Source of the DNA: Aliivibrio wodanis | Lineage (GTDB): Bacteria; Pseudomonadota; Gammaproteobacteria; Enterobacterales; Vibrionaceae | Length of the DNA stretch: 64,000 nucleotides | Reading direction: 5' to 3' | Assembly: GCA_000953695.1 (NCBI GenBank) | Contig: LN554847.1 | Span: 1,119,801-1,183,800 of the forward strand | In this document: in pieces, positions 44,817-55,510 of the stretch | How positions within the stretch are numbered: the first letter of the stretch is position 1 | Layout of the letters: every line of letters begins with the position of its first letter | Made by a program: the position numbers and the translations under genes | Notes under the pieces: model-generated | Told to the model about the DNA's origin: nothing | What the model saw: the letters and a program-made list of their open reading frames with translations, nothing else | Database searches by the model: none

Positions 44817-47011
44817 GACAACACTTCCTTGTTTACACTGCGATCAGAAAACCACATCACAATACCTGCAAGACCAAAAAAGGCACCTAACAACCAAAAT
44901 GCATCTTGTTGGCCATATGAAGCCAGTAATTGACCAACAATCACAGCACCTAAGACATGACCAATTCGCTCCAGAAAACGATACGTTGCAGCAACAGAGT
45001 TTGCACTTTTACCTTGAACGGTACTCACGACATGTGTCACCACTGGAGCATTAATTAAGCCATGAGAAATACCCATAACAAGCATTGAAACCGTTGCTAT
45101 AAGTACAAAATAGTTCGATTCAACCATTGAGAATGCCGACCCTAATATCAACAATGAGATAGCTGCTATCATGTTACCTAAGCATAATGCCCACTTACTT
45201 GACCCTAATTTATCAATCAGTGGGGATATTTTGTCACTGATAAATAACACCGAAAAGGCATAAGCCATCATTACCTGACCAATACTTTCTTTTGATACGC
45301 CTTTCTGGCTCAATAAGATAGGCACAGCAAAAAAAACAACGCCTGTTAAGACCATTTTCGTTGGGATCCCAACTAATAACATGGTGCGCATAAAAGAAGG
45401 GATACGAATTAATTGCATTGAGTCATGCATCATTAATTTCATGCTATTGAATAGGCTGCCATGCTCTTTATTTTTAATTCTCATTGATGGAAGTACTAAA
45501 CTAAATAAAAACATTAACACACCAACAAAGGCTGACATCATAAAGATACCTTGAATACCCAGAGTATCGGCTAGTAATGCTCCGATCGCAGCACCAGAAA
45601 TAAATCCAGCATTAAAACAAAAAACAATAATACCTGCGGCTTGAGTTTTGTTAGATTTATCACTAAAACGTAAAATATACCCTTGAGCCGAAATAAAGAT
45701 AACAGCCTGACCAACCCCAGAAATAAAACGAGCAATTAAGACCGTACTTAAATGGTTGTCTGATGCTAGTAGTACACAGCCCAAGCTAGATAATACAATT
45801 CCAGCAGCAAGTACTCTTCGAATATCAAATAACTCAACTAAGCGTGATGCTGGTAAAAGAGAGCTTGCAAAACCAACAAAATAAAGTGTAAAGAAGTACG
45901 ATGACCATGCTTCTGTGCCTCCATTACTAATCGCTATTTCAGTTAAGTATTGAGGTAATAAAGGCGCCATTAACGCCTCCATTAATACAGTAACTAAAAG
46001 TAATGGTTTCACTTGAGCTAAAACAAGATCAGAATGACTTTGAGTTTCTTCACGGCTTAATAAACGAATAAAGGCAAAACAAATGAACGCACAGCCTGCA
46101 AACAAAATAGCAAAGTTTTTTAAAATCTCTAAAAATTGTACCAATAACATCTTAGGGTCAAAAGCGATAGTCACTTGATTTCCCAATGTATCTATTATTG
46201 GAAATTCAGCCAAATTTTCAACTAGCATCATGTTGTGTTCAGCATTGCTATATGCAATTACTTCCGTTTGATGCTCTACCAAGATACTTGATACTTCTTG
46301 ATTAGAGCTACGGAAATTATCCAACATTTGATCCATTCCGCTAACTCTTTGCGGCGCAATACCGAGCGTTAGAACTGGAGCTAAACGCTGAGTTACTATA
46401 TTAGCCATTGAGTTGGCTTTATTCTCAAGACCAGATTTATACAATGCCCCAACCAGCAGCATAACGCTGACGGACATGGCAAAAAAAACAACACCGAATG
46501 CAGTAAAATAAATTTTACGATTCTCAGTTCTAAGGATCATAAAAATAAAGCCAATCACTAAAAAAACCACTAACCACATCATCGGCTGGAAACGTTTAGC
46601 TATCTCTTTTTTGACTTCTTCGTTACTAAGTAATACCTCTATTGCACCCACTTGAGTAAATTTGTTACTTAATGGGATAGTAATAAGGCTTCCTTCTAGA
46701 GCATCGGTTTTATAGCGATAAAGTTCTTGTTTACCTGAAATAACTCGAATATCAACAACCGAACGATCTGATAGCACAATAGGTGATAAAACTTTTTCAA
46801 TCCCTGCGATATCTTGTAAAGGTACACCTGAACTTAAAATTTGTTCAATTCCAATACGAGCAGCTTCCGTTTGTGATAAAACCGCATCTCGACTTTGTTG
46901 TTGGTAGCTTTTTAGTGCTTGCGCATACCCAACAACAAAGATCAAAGATAGGGAGAATACGACTAACATAGCTCCTAGCACTAATCGGCTGTGTTGTTTT
47001 ATCATCTCCAC
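44813..47011 (-). CDS. Sensor-MFS fusion membrane protein (T6SS insert gene 2)
   Basis: This 732-residue protein joins two parts. The N-terminal part has a membrane helix (about 10-30), a periplasmic domain (about 30-140), two helices (145-160, 172-195), a second periplasmic domain (about 200-300) and another helix; it looks like a sensory module. The C-terminal part (about 345-725) is a 12-helix major facilitator with ARFISGVGQAVIFISAQGYILR and GLINAPVVTHVVSTVQG. The start is GTG at 47011 with AGGAG 6 nt upstream. Transport by such fusions is uncharacterised as far as I know. Confidence 0.75.
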   Translation of the reverse strand: MEMIKQHSRLVLGAMLVVFSLSLIFVVGYAQALKSYQQQSRDAVLSQTEAARIGIEQILSSGVPLQDIAGIEKVLSPIVLSDRSVVDIRVISGKQELYRYKTDALEGSLITIPLSNKFTQVGAIEVLLSNEEVKKEIAKRFQPMMWLVVFLVIGFIFMILRTENRKIYFTAFGVVFFAMSVSVMLLVGALYKSGLENKANSMANIVTQRLAPVLTLGIAPQRVSGMDQMLDNFRSSNQEVSSILVEHQTEVIAYSNAEHNMMLVENLAEFPIIDTLGNQVTIAFDPKMLLVQFLEILKNFAILFAGCAFICFAFIRLLSREETQSHSDLVLAQVKPLLLVTVLMEALMAPLLPQYLTEIAISNGGTEAWSSYFFTLYFVGFASSLLPASRLVELFDIRRVLAAGIVLSSLGCVLLASDNHLSTVLIARFISGVGQAVIFISAQGYILRFSDKSNKTQAAGIIVFCFNAGFISGAAIGALLADTLGIQGIFMMSAFVGVLMFLFSLVLPSMRIKNKEHGSLFNSMKLMMHDSMQLIRIPSFMRTMLLVGIPTKMVLTGVVFFAVPILLSQKGVSKESIGQVMMAYAFSVLFISDKISPLIDKLGSSKWALCLGNMIAAISLLILGSAFSMVESNYFVLIATVSMLVMGISHGLINAPVVTHVVSTVQGKSANSVAATYRFLERIGHVLGAVIVGQLLASYGQQDAFWLLGAFFGLAGIVMWFSDRSVNKEVLS

Positions 47012-47020
47012 TATCAGCTC

Positions 47021-48175
47021 CTAAATATCGTTAATAAGGTCAAACTGCGCGGTTAAGCAGTGTGCCAAAGCGGATGGACGTTTCGCTTTAAGAAAAGACA
47101 AACGATTGAATACTAAAGATTGAATTAAATCAGTATAGCTCATATTTTCACGATCAAGGTCGTGACACACCAAGCTTACTTTGTCGCCTTTTGGACGTTT
47201 AAGATCTGGTTTTGGATTTGTCTCAAGTACGTATAAGTTATTCTCATTATCCATACGAACATCAACACGAACTAACGTTTGCAGACCAAATTGATTGAAT
47301 ATTTTCTGACCGATTTTCGCCAACTCGCTACGCAGAGGTTCCTCTGTCACTGCAATAAGACGGTCTTGAGTAATTGGTTTAATGTCCATTGAGGTGAAAA
47401 TGGCTTCATCCTCTTCTAAAATTCGTTCTGTAATTGAGAACGCTAAAGGGGCTGGTAGTCGAGTAAATTCACCTTGCTTAATTATGCACTCTCCAGCAAC
47501 GGCTACAACAAACTCTCGACCACCTAAGAAAGGTTCTATCATGACGGTATTATTCGTTGCTTGGTGCACCTTCTCAACCACGGCTTGTAATTCACTACGT
47601 TCAAAAACTGGATAAACATGAATAGACGCTCGACCAGACACCGGTTTTACAATAAACCCATCAGAAAAGCGCTTACAAATAAGATCCAGTTCATATTGAT
47701 TTCTTTCACTAAGGAAGTCTTCTTCAACCCCTACCGTAATAAATGGTGCTGTAGGTAAACCCGCGGCCTGAATTTCATGCTTAAACAGGTGCTTATTATC
47801 TAAGATCCCTGCCACCATTGGCGAATGACCGACATAAGGCACTCCTAGCATTTCTAATGTTGATGGTAAATGGCACATTGAATCAAAACCTTGTAAACCA
47901 CCACTATTAGTGATCACTAGATCAACTTTTTCACTACGCAGTTTTTCAGCCAAATAAATATCTTCAGCGAATACGCTAATAAATTTAAAACCTGATTCAC
48001 GCAGTGCATTTGCCATATCATGAGCCACTGCTTCATACGTTTTTGTTGAGCGCGGACTTAAATTCTCAAAGACATAACCTTCTGGTTGTGCTTTATCTCC
48101 CCCATGCACCACGGCAATATGTACGTGATGACGGATCCATTCTAATTGTGCTTGCGAAAAGTTTAAGGTTCTCAT
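47021..48175 (-). CDS. ATP-grasp ligase, D-Ala-D-Ala ligase-like (T6SS insert gene 1)
   Basis: This 384-residue enzyme has the three-domain ATP-grasp order of D-alanine-D-alanine ligase. The N-domain includes VHGGDKAQPEGYVFEN. The ATP-binding centre has GFIVKPVSGRASIHVYPV and VMIEPFLGGREFVVAVAGE. The metal site is LVRVDVRMDNENNLYVLETNPKP. Similar enzymes ligate amino acids or other carboxylates. It opens the non-structural block after clpV, 10 nt before the next gene, and the block reads on into the FHA and tssJKLM genes. Confidence 0.78.
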   Translation of the reverse strand: MRTLNFSQAQLEWIRHHVHIAVVHGGDKAQPEGYVFENLSPRSTKTYEAVAHDMANALRESGFKFISVFAEDIYLAEKLRSEKVDLVITNSGGLQGFDSMCHLPSTLEMLGVPYVGHSPMVAGILDNKHLFKHEIQAAGLPTAPFITVGVEEDFLSERNQYELDLICKRFSDGFIVKPVSGRASIHVYPVFERSELQAVVEKVHQATNNTVMIEPFLGGREFVVAVAGECIIKQGEFTRLPAPLAFSITERILEEDEAIFTSMDIKPITQDRLIAVTEEPLRSELAKIGQKIFNQFGLQTLVRVDVRMDNENNLYVLETNPKPDLKRPKGDKVSLVCHDLDRENMSYTDLIQSLVFNRLSFLKAKRPSALAHCLTAQFDLINDI

Positions 48176-48267
48176 AGTGTTACCTATTAAAAAATTACTA
48201 AATATGCACGGTTCTTATCTTGAACTCTTATGCAAAATGAAAATTAATTTATTATTTTTATAATTAA

Positions 48268-48296
48268 TGTCAGGCCACTATCTACATGACCTGACA
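48268..48296 (-). terminator. Hairpin between clpV and the four-gene insert
   Basis: TGTCAGG (48268-48274) and CCTGACA (48290-48296) form a 7-bp stem in the 127-nt gap. No real U-tract follows on the minus strand, so it may attenuate rather than stop transcription. Confidence 0.5.
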
Positions 48297-48302
48297 GATA
48301 TT

Positions 48303-50933
48303 TTATTTGATATTTATTTGAAACTTATTCTCATTAACAGTTAATGCTACTTCACTAATAGATTGTGATTGACTCATACGCACTATGCATTGATTCGCTA
48401 ATTCCGGCATTAATTGACGATTTATTAGCTGTTCAATAGCGCGAGCACCTGTTTCCGGTGACTGATTCATACTCACTAACAAGTCAATAACTTGAGTGTC
48501 ATAATCGAACGTCGCGTTATAATGCTGTTTAACTCGTTTTTCAATACGACGCAGAGATAATTGAGCAATTTTACTCATCTCTTCGTCATTCAATGGAAAA
48601 TAAGGAACTATCGTTGTTCGGCCTAAGAAAGCAGGTTTAAAGAAACTCTGCAGTTCAGGGAAAATTGCTTTAGTTAACGTTGGTATAGAAGGGCGACCAT
48701 CAACACAGCCATTCACTACTGCACTATCGGCTGCATTGGATGTCATAATGATGATGGTGTTACGGAAATCAATTTCACGACCTTCGCTGTCAGAAATCGA
48801 ACCTTTATCAAAGATTTGATAGAAAATATCATGAACACCAGGATGAGCTTTTTCCATTTCATCCAATAATAAAACGGAATACGGATTTTTACGTACCGCT
48901 TCAGTTAATACTCCACCTTTACCGTAGCCTACATACCCAGCAGGAGAACCAAGAAGCATAGACACTTTATGTTCTTCTTTAAATTCAGTCATGTTGATTG
49001 TGGTTATGTTACGCTCACCGCCATAAAGCAGATCTGTTAACGCTAATGCGGTTTCTGTTTTACCAACACCACTTGGACCACACATCAAAAACACACCGAC
49101 AGGCTTACGAGGGTCAGTTAATCCAGCACGAGACATACGGATCGCTTGAGAGATCTCAGCAATAGGGGCTATTTGACCAATCACTCGCTCACCGATATGC
49201 TTTTCAAGGTGCATTAAGCGTTCAACTTCTTCTTTTAGCATGTTTCCAACAGGGATCCCGGTCCATAAAGAGATCACTTCCGCCACGGTTTGTTGGTTCA
49301 CTTGAGGAAGAACTAAAGGTTGCTCACCTTGTATTGCATGCAACTCTGCCATCTTTGTTGCTAAAAGGACTTTATCTTCATTTTCTGATAAATCATCACC
49401 ATTTAGAAACTGCTCATCTAGTGTTGTTTGCAGATCAATGATCTCTGCTACTAACGTTTTTTCTTGCTCCCAACAATTATCTATTTCTTGATGCTGTTCT
49501 TTCAAATCAATTAAACGTTGTTGAACTTGCTCTAAACGACCATCATCAATTGACCATAATGCCGCTTCATGATTCAAGGTTGTGATTTCATTTTCAACAT
49601 AACGGATCTGCTCTGCTACTGCTTCTAACTGACGGGGTGTAGCGCTTTGGCTTAATCCAATACGAGAGCAGGCTGTGTCTAATAAGCTTATCGCCTTATC
49701 TGGTAATTTACGCTCAGGTAAATAACGAATAGATAATGAAACAGCAGCATTAATTGCTTCTTGCATTACTTTTACATTATGGTGTTTCTCTAAACTCTTC
49801 TTTACACCGCTGAGCATGTGTATCGCATCATCTTCATTCGGCTCACCAATCGATACCACTTGAAAACGACGAGTTAGAGCAGCATCAGATTCAAAATACT
49901 GCTTATACTCTGCCCATGTTGTCGCTGCAAGAGAACGAAACTCACCACGAGCCAACGCTGGTTTTAAAATGTTCGCAGCATCATTTTGACCAGCTGCGCC
50001 ACCTGCACCAATTAAAGTATGTGCTTCATCAATAAACATAATAATTGGTGTTGCTGATTGTTTAATTTCATTAATCACATCTTTAAGACGGTTCTCAAAC
50101 TCACCTTTAATACTGGCTCCGGCCTGAAGTAGTGATAAATCTAAACTGCGTAATTCTACGTTTGCTAATGCCGGAGGCACGTTACCATCTACAATTTGTT
50201 GTGCTAAGCCTTCCACAATAGCAGTCTTACCCACTCCTGGGTCACCAACTAAAATTGGACTATTTTGACGGCGACGGCACAAGATATCGATGGCTTTTCT
50301 GATCTCATTACCACGCCCAGAGATTGGGTCTAAATCGCCATTTCTTGCCGCTTGAGTTAAATTTTGTGAGTACTTATCAAGAGCGGGTGTACTCATATCA
50401 CCTTCTTCTGCACCTGTCATACCTTGGTTTTCACCAGATAACACTGAAGTTGATGAAAAATGACTTGATGCCGTCTTGGTAATCGATTGACGATTCAGCC
50501 ACTCAGACGACAAACTTTTTATCCAAGTAGATAACGCACCGTTATATGCACCCTGCTCAATCCTTTGTTTTAATACAATTAACACATGAAATTCATTCAC
50601 CGATAATTGAGCGTGATTAAGAGAACCAATCATCCAAGCGTCTTTTAATAATTCAACTAATTGAGGTGACAGTGACGGTGCAGTATCATTGCCACGAGGT
50701 AAACTAGACAGGTGATTATTAAGTTGCTCAAGAATACTTTCACTTGCCATTCCTGCTTGCTCAACCGCTTTTTGCCAACCCATCGTAGGTTGTTGCAGTA
50801 ATTGAACAAACCAATGTTCAAGTTCGATTGAAAAATGACCACGCTGAACACACTCTCCTGCTGCCGCTTCAAGTGAAGCCTTCATGTCCGGTGTTAATCT
50901 TTTTACTAGACTTTGCAATTCAATATTTATCAT
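48303..50933 (-). CDS. clpV: T6SS sheath-recycling ATPase ClpV (TssH)
   Basis: This 876-residue AAA+ unfoldase disassembles contracted TssB/TssC sheaths. It has an N-terminal Clp_N-like domain (about 1-150). AAA1 carries Walker [10 protein letters not shown] and [16 protein letters not shown], a middle coiled coil follows, and AAA2 carries [10 protein letters not shown] and [11 protein letters not shown]. The length is usual for ClpV (about 860-890). It starts 6 nt after tssG. Confidence 0.96.
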   Translation of the reverse strand: MINIELQSLVKRLTPDMKASLEAAAGECVQRGHFSIELEHWFVQLLQQPTMGWQKAVEQAGMASESILEQLNNHLSSLPRGNDTAPSLSPQLVELLKDAWMIGSLNHAQLSVNEFHVLIVLKQRIEQGAYNGALSTWIKSLSSEWLNRQSITKTASSHFSSTSVLSGENQGMTGAEEGDMSTPALDKYSQNLTQAARNGDLDPISGRGNEIRKAIDILCRRRQNSPILVGDPGVGKTAIVEGLAQQIVDGNVPPALANVELRSLDLSLLQAGASIKGEFENRLKDVINEIKQSATPIIMFIDEAHTLIGAGGAAGQNDAANILKPALARGEFRSLAATTWAEYKQYFESDAALTRRFQVVSIGEPNEDDAIHMLSGVKKSLEKHHNVKVMQEAINAAVSLSIRYLPERKLPDKAISLLDTACSRIGLSQSATPRQLEAVAEQIRYVENEITTLNHEAALWSIDDGRLEQVQQRLIDLKEQHQEIDNCWEQEKTLVAEIIDLQTTLDEQFLNGDDLSENEDKVLLATKMAELHAIQGEQPLVLPQVNQQTVAEVISLWTGIPVGNMLKEEVERLMHLEKHIGERVIGQIAPIAEISQAIRMSRAGLTDPRKPVGVFLMCGPSGVGKTETALALTDLLYGGERNITTINMTEFKEEHKVSMLLGSPAGYVGYGKGGVLTEAVRKNPYSVLLLDEMEKAHPGVHDIFYQIFDKGSISDSEGREIDFRNTIIIMTSNAADSAVVNGCVDGRPSIPTLTKAIFPELQSFFKPAFLGRTTIVPYFPLNDEEMSKIAQLSLRRIEKRVKQHYNATFDYDTQVIDLLVSMNQSPETGARAIEQLINRQLMPELANQCIVRMSQSQSISEVALTVNENKFQINIK

Positions 50934-50939
50934 AATTTA

Positions 50940-51923
50940 TTAACTCGTTGTTAGTAGCATTTCAACATACAATTGCTTATTTAAACGACTGTTCATCCAG
51001 GCTGATTGACCTACTTTTAAGCCTTTGTCTGCACTGCTAGTTAATTGGACTCTTGGCAAATATCGGCTATCCACTTTCATGTAAAGCTTATATTTAATGT
51101 TAATTCCCATGTAACTTCGTACTAGGTGTTCAATGGCTCCAATCATTTTTTTATCACTACGGATCTTAATATAGTGACGATAATTTCGTGGACACACTTT
51201 TATATGTAATTTTTGGCCAACCATAGGTGCACTTTTTCCAACGAGTGCCCCCATGCCTAACTGTCTATTCTGTCCTGTTTTACCTAACTGAGTTAGTGAA
51301 CAAGGAGTTAGAGGTTGATACTCTAGTTCACTTGTTTGTATAACAAACTCTGCATCAAAATAATCTTCTAACAACAACTTGAGCGTAAACGGACACGTTA
51401 ATTTCAAACCTAATAAACCGGTATATTGAATTAAATGCTGCTTTGGGATCGTGTTGTTATTTTCTCCAAGACCGCACAAACTCGATAACATGGTCGTAAG
51501 AGACTTCTGATGCTTATTCCATGTAAAAGTTTCTTCCTCGGCTTGACTGCTTAGGTCATGCTTCAATTCTGTTTGACAATACAAACGAAAATAACGATTG
51601 TTAAAGACATCAAAAAAATCAACGGGAGCTTCATCACCCAAATCAAATTGAGCACTCAATGCCTGACGATACATTTGTCTTGGTATCGCACCTTTGCAGC
51701 CTGACAAAGCTGCTAGAGGGGTTTTGATGACATAGCGACCGCTCTTGTTACTGTACACCTCAGTAACTTGAGTTTGATAATACGCTGGCAGTTGCTCTGC
51801 ACTAAAAGCCACATTTGGCCGAACTCCATTACACTCAGCTTGATGCTTAAATAGCTGCCACGCTTTATCTAACTCAACATCCTGTTGATTATTATTTAAA
51901 CGTACTACAGCAGATTTTTGCAT
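50940..51923 (-). CDS. tssG: T6SS baseplate protein TssG
   Basis: This 327-residue wedge component works with TssF and TssE. The family pattern is seen in SGRYVIKTPLAALSGCKGAIP, FDVFNNRYFRLYCQTE and HLIQYTGLLGLK. It overlaps the tssF stop by 19 nt, a strong sign of coupling. Confidence 0.93.
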   Translation of the reverse strand: MQKSAVVRLNNNQQDVELDKAWQLFKHQAECNGVRPNVAFSAEQLPAYYQTQVTEVYSNKSGRYVIKTPLAALSGCKGAIPRQMYRQALSAQFDLGDEAPVDFFDVFNNRYFRLYCQTELKHDLSSQAEEETFTWNKHQKSLTTMLSSLCGLGENNNTIPKQHLIQYTGLLGLKLTCPFTLKLLLEDYFDAEFVIQTSELEYQPLTPCSLTQLGKTGQNRQLGMGALVGKSAPMVGQKLHIKVCPRNYRHYIKIRSDKKMIGAIEHLVRSYMGINIKYKLYMKVDSRYLPRVQLTSSADKGLKVGQSAWMNSRLNKQLYVEMLLTTS

Positions 51924-53686
51924 CCAGCCCTCCTTGGAAAGCTCATATAAAGATCATCTTGTCCTTTTAGCTTAATATCTATCTGAGTGAAACTATTAAA
52001 CCCTGCAAAATATGCAAAGAAACGATCAAGCAGATGACTAAATAAGCAGATCCCTCCATTAACATTGGTTGGGTCAAGAGTTATCACTATCTTCGTCCCA
52101 TAGGCAAAACACGTTTTTCCTGAAACTCGAATTGGAGCAACCACTTGTTCTTGTTCAATCGAGGTTACAGATTCTATGTATGCATGATTTTGTGAGTTTT
52201 GATTATGGTTATACAAATCAAAGACATTCTTAAGTGTCTCTACAGGATCGTCTGAGCCTAAAATCGCATGATAATTAAAATGTAGGTGGCACAATAAAGC
52301 CCATACATTTTTATTGCTTTCTTTGCTACGCATAGGTAATGATGGACGGCGTAATAATTGGATATTAGCTGGAATGGTTAGTGATTCACGACACTCTATT
52401 CTACTGAGTAATGATAAATGCCCAGCAGCCATACCATCAGTAACGGTTGCAGTAACTAACCACGTTTGAGGTTCGCTTTCAGCACTAACATGTTCAAGAT
52501 CTGCTATTTTTAATCCGCTTTCTAATAAGCCATTTTCATGTAAAGTCTGCACCAACTGCCAACGTAATCCTGACTCACTACCATTAAACTTTTCACCGTA
52601 AATTTGAGCAATTTTTGCAGGCTCAGCTTGCGTAACATCCATGACTTCATCAACAGAAAATAGCTCTAAACTATGCCCTTGGTTTGCATCAAGTACTATT
52701 GGGTACTGTTTTTTAAAAAAATCAACCTCAAGCGGATCTGAAACCATTTGATGTAAATTCACTATAGGTGTAGTAAATAGCGAAAAACGCTCGACAGATA
52801 AGCTTCGAGCAAAATCAACACTTAGCTCATCAATAAATATCTGAAGCTTAAATTGATGACTGTCTATCTGCTTTAAAACATCACCAAAGTTAAAATGAAA
52901 ACCATTAAATCGTTCAGAAAACATAAAGAATTCAGTTAATAATTTAAAGCCGCCAAAGCTTGCTGCTTGATAAGGAAGAATCGTATCATTAACATCAAAA
53001 CCAATAGGTTCCATCGAATTTCGCCCCAGCTCACAACTTTTACCTTGTGCTGAGACACAAATTTGAGATGTTCCTTGTGACAGAAGATCAAACAAACGCA
53101 ATGCAAAATTAGTTTCACCTTTAAGATGAAGCTTTAATGATTCAATAGACAACTCAGACAGTGCTACTGTGTCATCTACAGCTGATATAGATATTTCTAT
53201 CAAAGCATTTGATTGCTCTGCACCTCTTGGTTTAGCTAATTCAAACGGAGCAAAAGATACATTTACTTTTTCTATTTTTAATGGAAAAAGTGCCACTTCT
53301 TCTGTTGTGCGAAATACAGCACTACTGCCCTGTTCATCACGAACTTCAAATTCAGTCCCTGTAGGAATATGGTGAGTTGCATTAGTATCATTATCAACCA
53401 CAAAATCAAGTAAACTATATGAAGGAATTGGGCGTAAATAATGAGGAAAAAGCAAACGAATAAGGCTTTCAGTAAACTCTGGAAAAGAGTCATCTAAACG
53501 CTGTTGTAATTTTCCATTCAAAAAAGCAACGCTTTCAATTAAACGAGCTATTTGAGGATCATCAATACTGTCTTTTCTTATGCCGAGTGCGTCCGCAGCT
53601 CCCGGATGACGAGCTGAAAATTGCGACGCTTCTTCTCGAATAAAACGCAGCTCTTGTTCAAAATATGACAGTAATGTATCAGACAA
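51905..53686 (-). CDS. tssF: T6SS baseplate protein TssF
   Basis: This 593-residue protein begins with the family motif LLSYFEQELRFIREEASQFSARHPGAADALGI and includes DPQIARLIESVAFLNGKLQ and LFPHYLRPIPSYSLLDF. It forms the wedge with TssG and TssE. Length is standard for TssF. It overlaps tssE by 8 nt and tssG by 19 nt. Confidence 0.96.
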   Translation of the reverse strand: MSDTLLSYFEQELRFIREEASQFSARHPGAADALGIRKDSIDDPQIARLIESVAFLNGKLQQRLDDSFPEFTESLIRLLFPHYLRPIPSYSLLDFVVDNDTNATHHIPTGTEFEVRDEQGSSAVFRTTEEVALFPLKIEKVNVSFAPFELAKPRGAEQSNALIEISISAVDDTVALSELSIESLKLHLKGETNFALRLFDLLSQGTSQICVSAQGKSCELGRNSMEPIGFDVNDTILPYQAASFGGFKLLTEFFMFSERFNGFHFNFGDVLKQIDSHQFKLQIFIDELSVDFARSLSVERFSLFTTPIVNLHQMVSDPLEVDFFKKQYPIVLDANQGHSLELFSVDEVMDVTQAEPAKIAQIYGEKFNGSESGLRWQLVQTLHENGLLESGLKIADLEHVSAESEPQTWLVTATVTDGMAAGHLSLLSRIECRESLTIPANIQLLRRPSLPMRSKESNKNVWALLCHLHFNYHAILGSDDPVETLKNVFDLYNHNQNSQNHAYIESVTSIEQEQVVAPIRVSGKTCFAYGTKIVITLDPTNVNGGICLFSHLLDRFFAYFAGFNSFTQIDIKLKGQDDLYMSFPRRAGCKNLL

Positions 53687-54101
53687 AATTTGATTTCCTT
53701 ACATCCAATGTGTTTCGACTTAAATCCAAAAAGGAATCCAATACTATGGCCTCTTCACCTTGGTCAGATAACATCACCGCAGAAATACGAAACTGTAATT
53801 GATTTTTTGATTTTTCTTGTTCTTCAATTTCGATTAAAACATCAATTAACCTAGGCTCATAACGACGGATTAAATGAGTAATATCAGTAATGATCACATC
53901 ACTGTTAGATTTACTCTGTGCGCGCGTCATATTGCGTAAACCAATATGCGCAATCGTGTCTGCTAACTCATCTGACGATTCTATCGTTGCCCAAATAGGA
54001 GCTCGGCTAGAGATAAGATCACATACATTATCAATAATAGCATCACGCATTGCATCAATATCATTACTCCAAGATTGAGTTAATTTCGCCATTAAACTCA
54101 T
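53679..54101 (-). CDS. tssE: T6SS baseplate protein TssE (gp25-like)
   Basis: This 140-residue lysozyme-like gp25 homologue nucleates the sheath. Family features are IRRYEPRLIDVLIEI and LQFRISAVMLSD. Its start overlaps the stop of the second TssC-like gene by 4 nt. Confidence 0.92.
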   Translation of the reverse strand: MSLMAKLTQSWSNDIDAMRDAIIDNVCDLISSRAPIWATIESSDELADTIAHIGLRNMTRAQSKSNSDVIITDITHLIRRYEPRLIDVLIEIEEQEKSKNQLQFRISAVMLSDQGEEAIVLDSFLDLSRNTLDVRKSNFV

Positions 54102-55459
54102 GAGGATTCTCCCACTTCTTGATCTGATACAGAGGTAGTTAATAACACTTGAGCATCCATCATTTCATATTGATATTGAGGCTGAAGCATGATTTCGCAT
54201 AAATAGCGTGTACTGTCTTGGCTATCTTCTTTAATACGTACTTCACACGCTTTTAGTGGATAACGGGCCATAACAGAGTCCTCTCCATAGTCCACTTCGC
54301 TAATGTAACGTTTTAGCCAATTCTCTAAGCCGCGTTTGCAATCTTCCATACTATCGTAACGGCCTATTTGGTCTCGGATCTGGGCTTTAATATAGTGTCC
54401 GAAACGACATGCCATTAAATTAGTTTGCAACATCCCCAACATTCGTAGTTCTTCTGTTGGTGCTTTCCAAACCGATTGATTACTAAAGAATCCTTTTTGC
54501 TCAGTTAAATATAGACTGCTTAATGGAACAAAACCTTGTTCTGCCCAAAAACCATCATCTTCATTATAGATATCAACTTTAGCTATAAGTGGCGAATCAT
54601 GCTGAATAATCGCACCATATGTACCAGTTTCGTTGTATGAACGTAAAAAACCAAACCAGCTAATACGTTCAAACTCTTGAATAACATTTCCCGCAAGTAG
54701 GTATGCACTATTTCCCCAAAGTGCATTATCACGATGATTGCTTTCAGTAAAAAGAAACCCTGCAGCATAATTTTGATAAGGCGGGCGTTGCAAATATTCA
54801 GGTAAAACCAAATGCAAAAAACGAGAAGATGATTTATTTCTTAGTAACTGCCATGAAAGAAAATCACGACTATCTAAAATTCGCTTTACTCTCGCATTAT
54901 CATGGAGTTGACGATTAGGATCATCACCGAAGAAGAATTCATCAACTCCTAATGCCACAGGACATAATGAACGCTCCGCAAGCTCTGATAATAGTTGCAA
55001 AGTGTAAAGATCATCATGGTTCTCATCTTCACCATAATCAGACGTAATTTTATGATCAATAACAACAAGGCCAAAAGGAGTCCCACCAGCAGTGTCAAAT
55101 TCATTGGAATATATTTTTTTAAATAGAGCAGTCTGTTTTATATCAAACGAGTAATTAAGATCATCTGACACCATACTCCAACTTAGATCTAACACTTTAA
55201 CCTTAACTCGTCGCTGTGATACCTGTCGCTCTGTTAGCAATTGAAGATCAAGCCAACTTGCTTCCAGTTTTTTAAAGTGTTTGTGTTGCATGATCGTTGA
55301 AAGCTGATCACTAATTACATGATCTAAATTAGCGATCAATTTAGCTATCAATGCTTTGAATTGGGCAGTGTCACCTTTTTGAGAAATTGATAATAATTCC
55401 TCCCAAGGCAAGTCTGTTAGCTCTGATGGAATCGTTATTGATTGATTGATTGTATTCAT
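54098..55459 (-). CDS. Second TssC-like sheath protein
   Basis: This 453-residue protein shares the TssC fold: KHFKKLEASWLDLQLLTE, FKKIYSNEFDTAGGTPFGLVVID, and near the end RFGHYIKAQIRDQIGRYDS with LENWLKRYISEV. It is shorter than the first TssC and diverged, for example ending YEMMDAQVLLTTSVSDQEV. Some Vibrio T6SS loci have two TssC genes. It may modify the sheath, fit the baseplate or have an inhibitory role. Confidence 0.85.
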   Translation of the reverse strand: MNTINQSITIPSELTDLPWEELLSISQKGDTAQFKALIAKLIANLDHVISDQLSTIMQHKHFKKLEASWLDLQLLTERQVSQRRVKVKVLDLSWSMVSDDLNYSFDIKQTALFKKIYSNEFDTAGGTPFGLVVIDHKITSDYGEDENHDDLYTLQLLSELAERSLCPVALGVDEFFFGDDPNRQLHDNARVKRILDSRDFLSWQLLRNKSSSRFLHLVLPEYLQRPPYQNYAAGFLFTESNHRDNALWGNSAYLLAGNVIQEFERISWFGFLRSYNETGTYGAIIQHDSPLIAKVDIYNEDDGFWAEQGFVPLSSLYLTEQKGFFSNQSVWKAPTEELRMLGMLQTNLMACRFGHYIKAQIRDQIGRYDSMEDCKRGLENWLKRYISEVDYGEDSVMARYPLKACEVRIKEDSQDSTRYLCEIMLQPQYQYEMMDAQVLLTTSVSDQEVGESS

Positions 55460-55510
55460 TAACTATCCAATTCAAAACAGTTCGGGGAGAGATACTCCCC
55501 CCGAATATGA

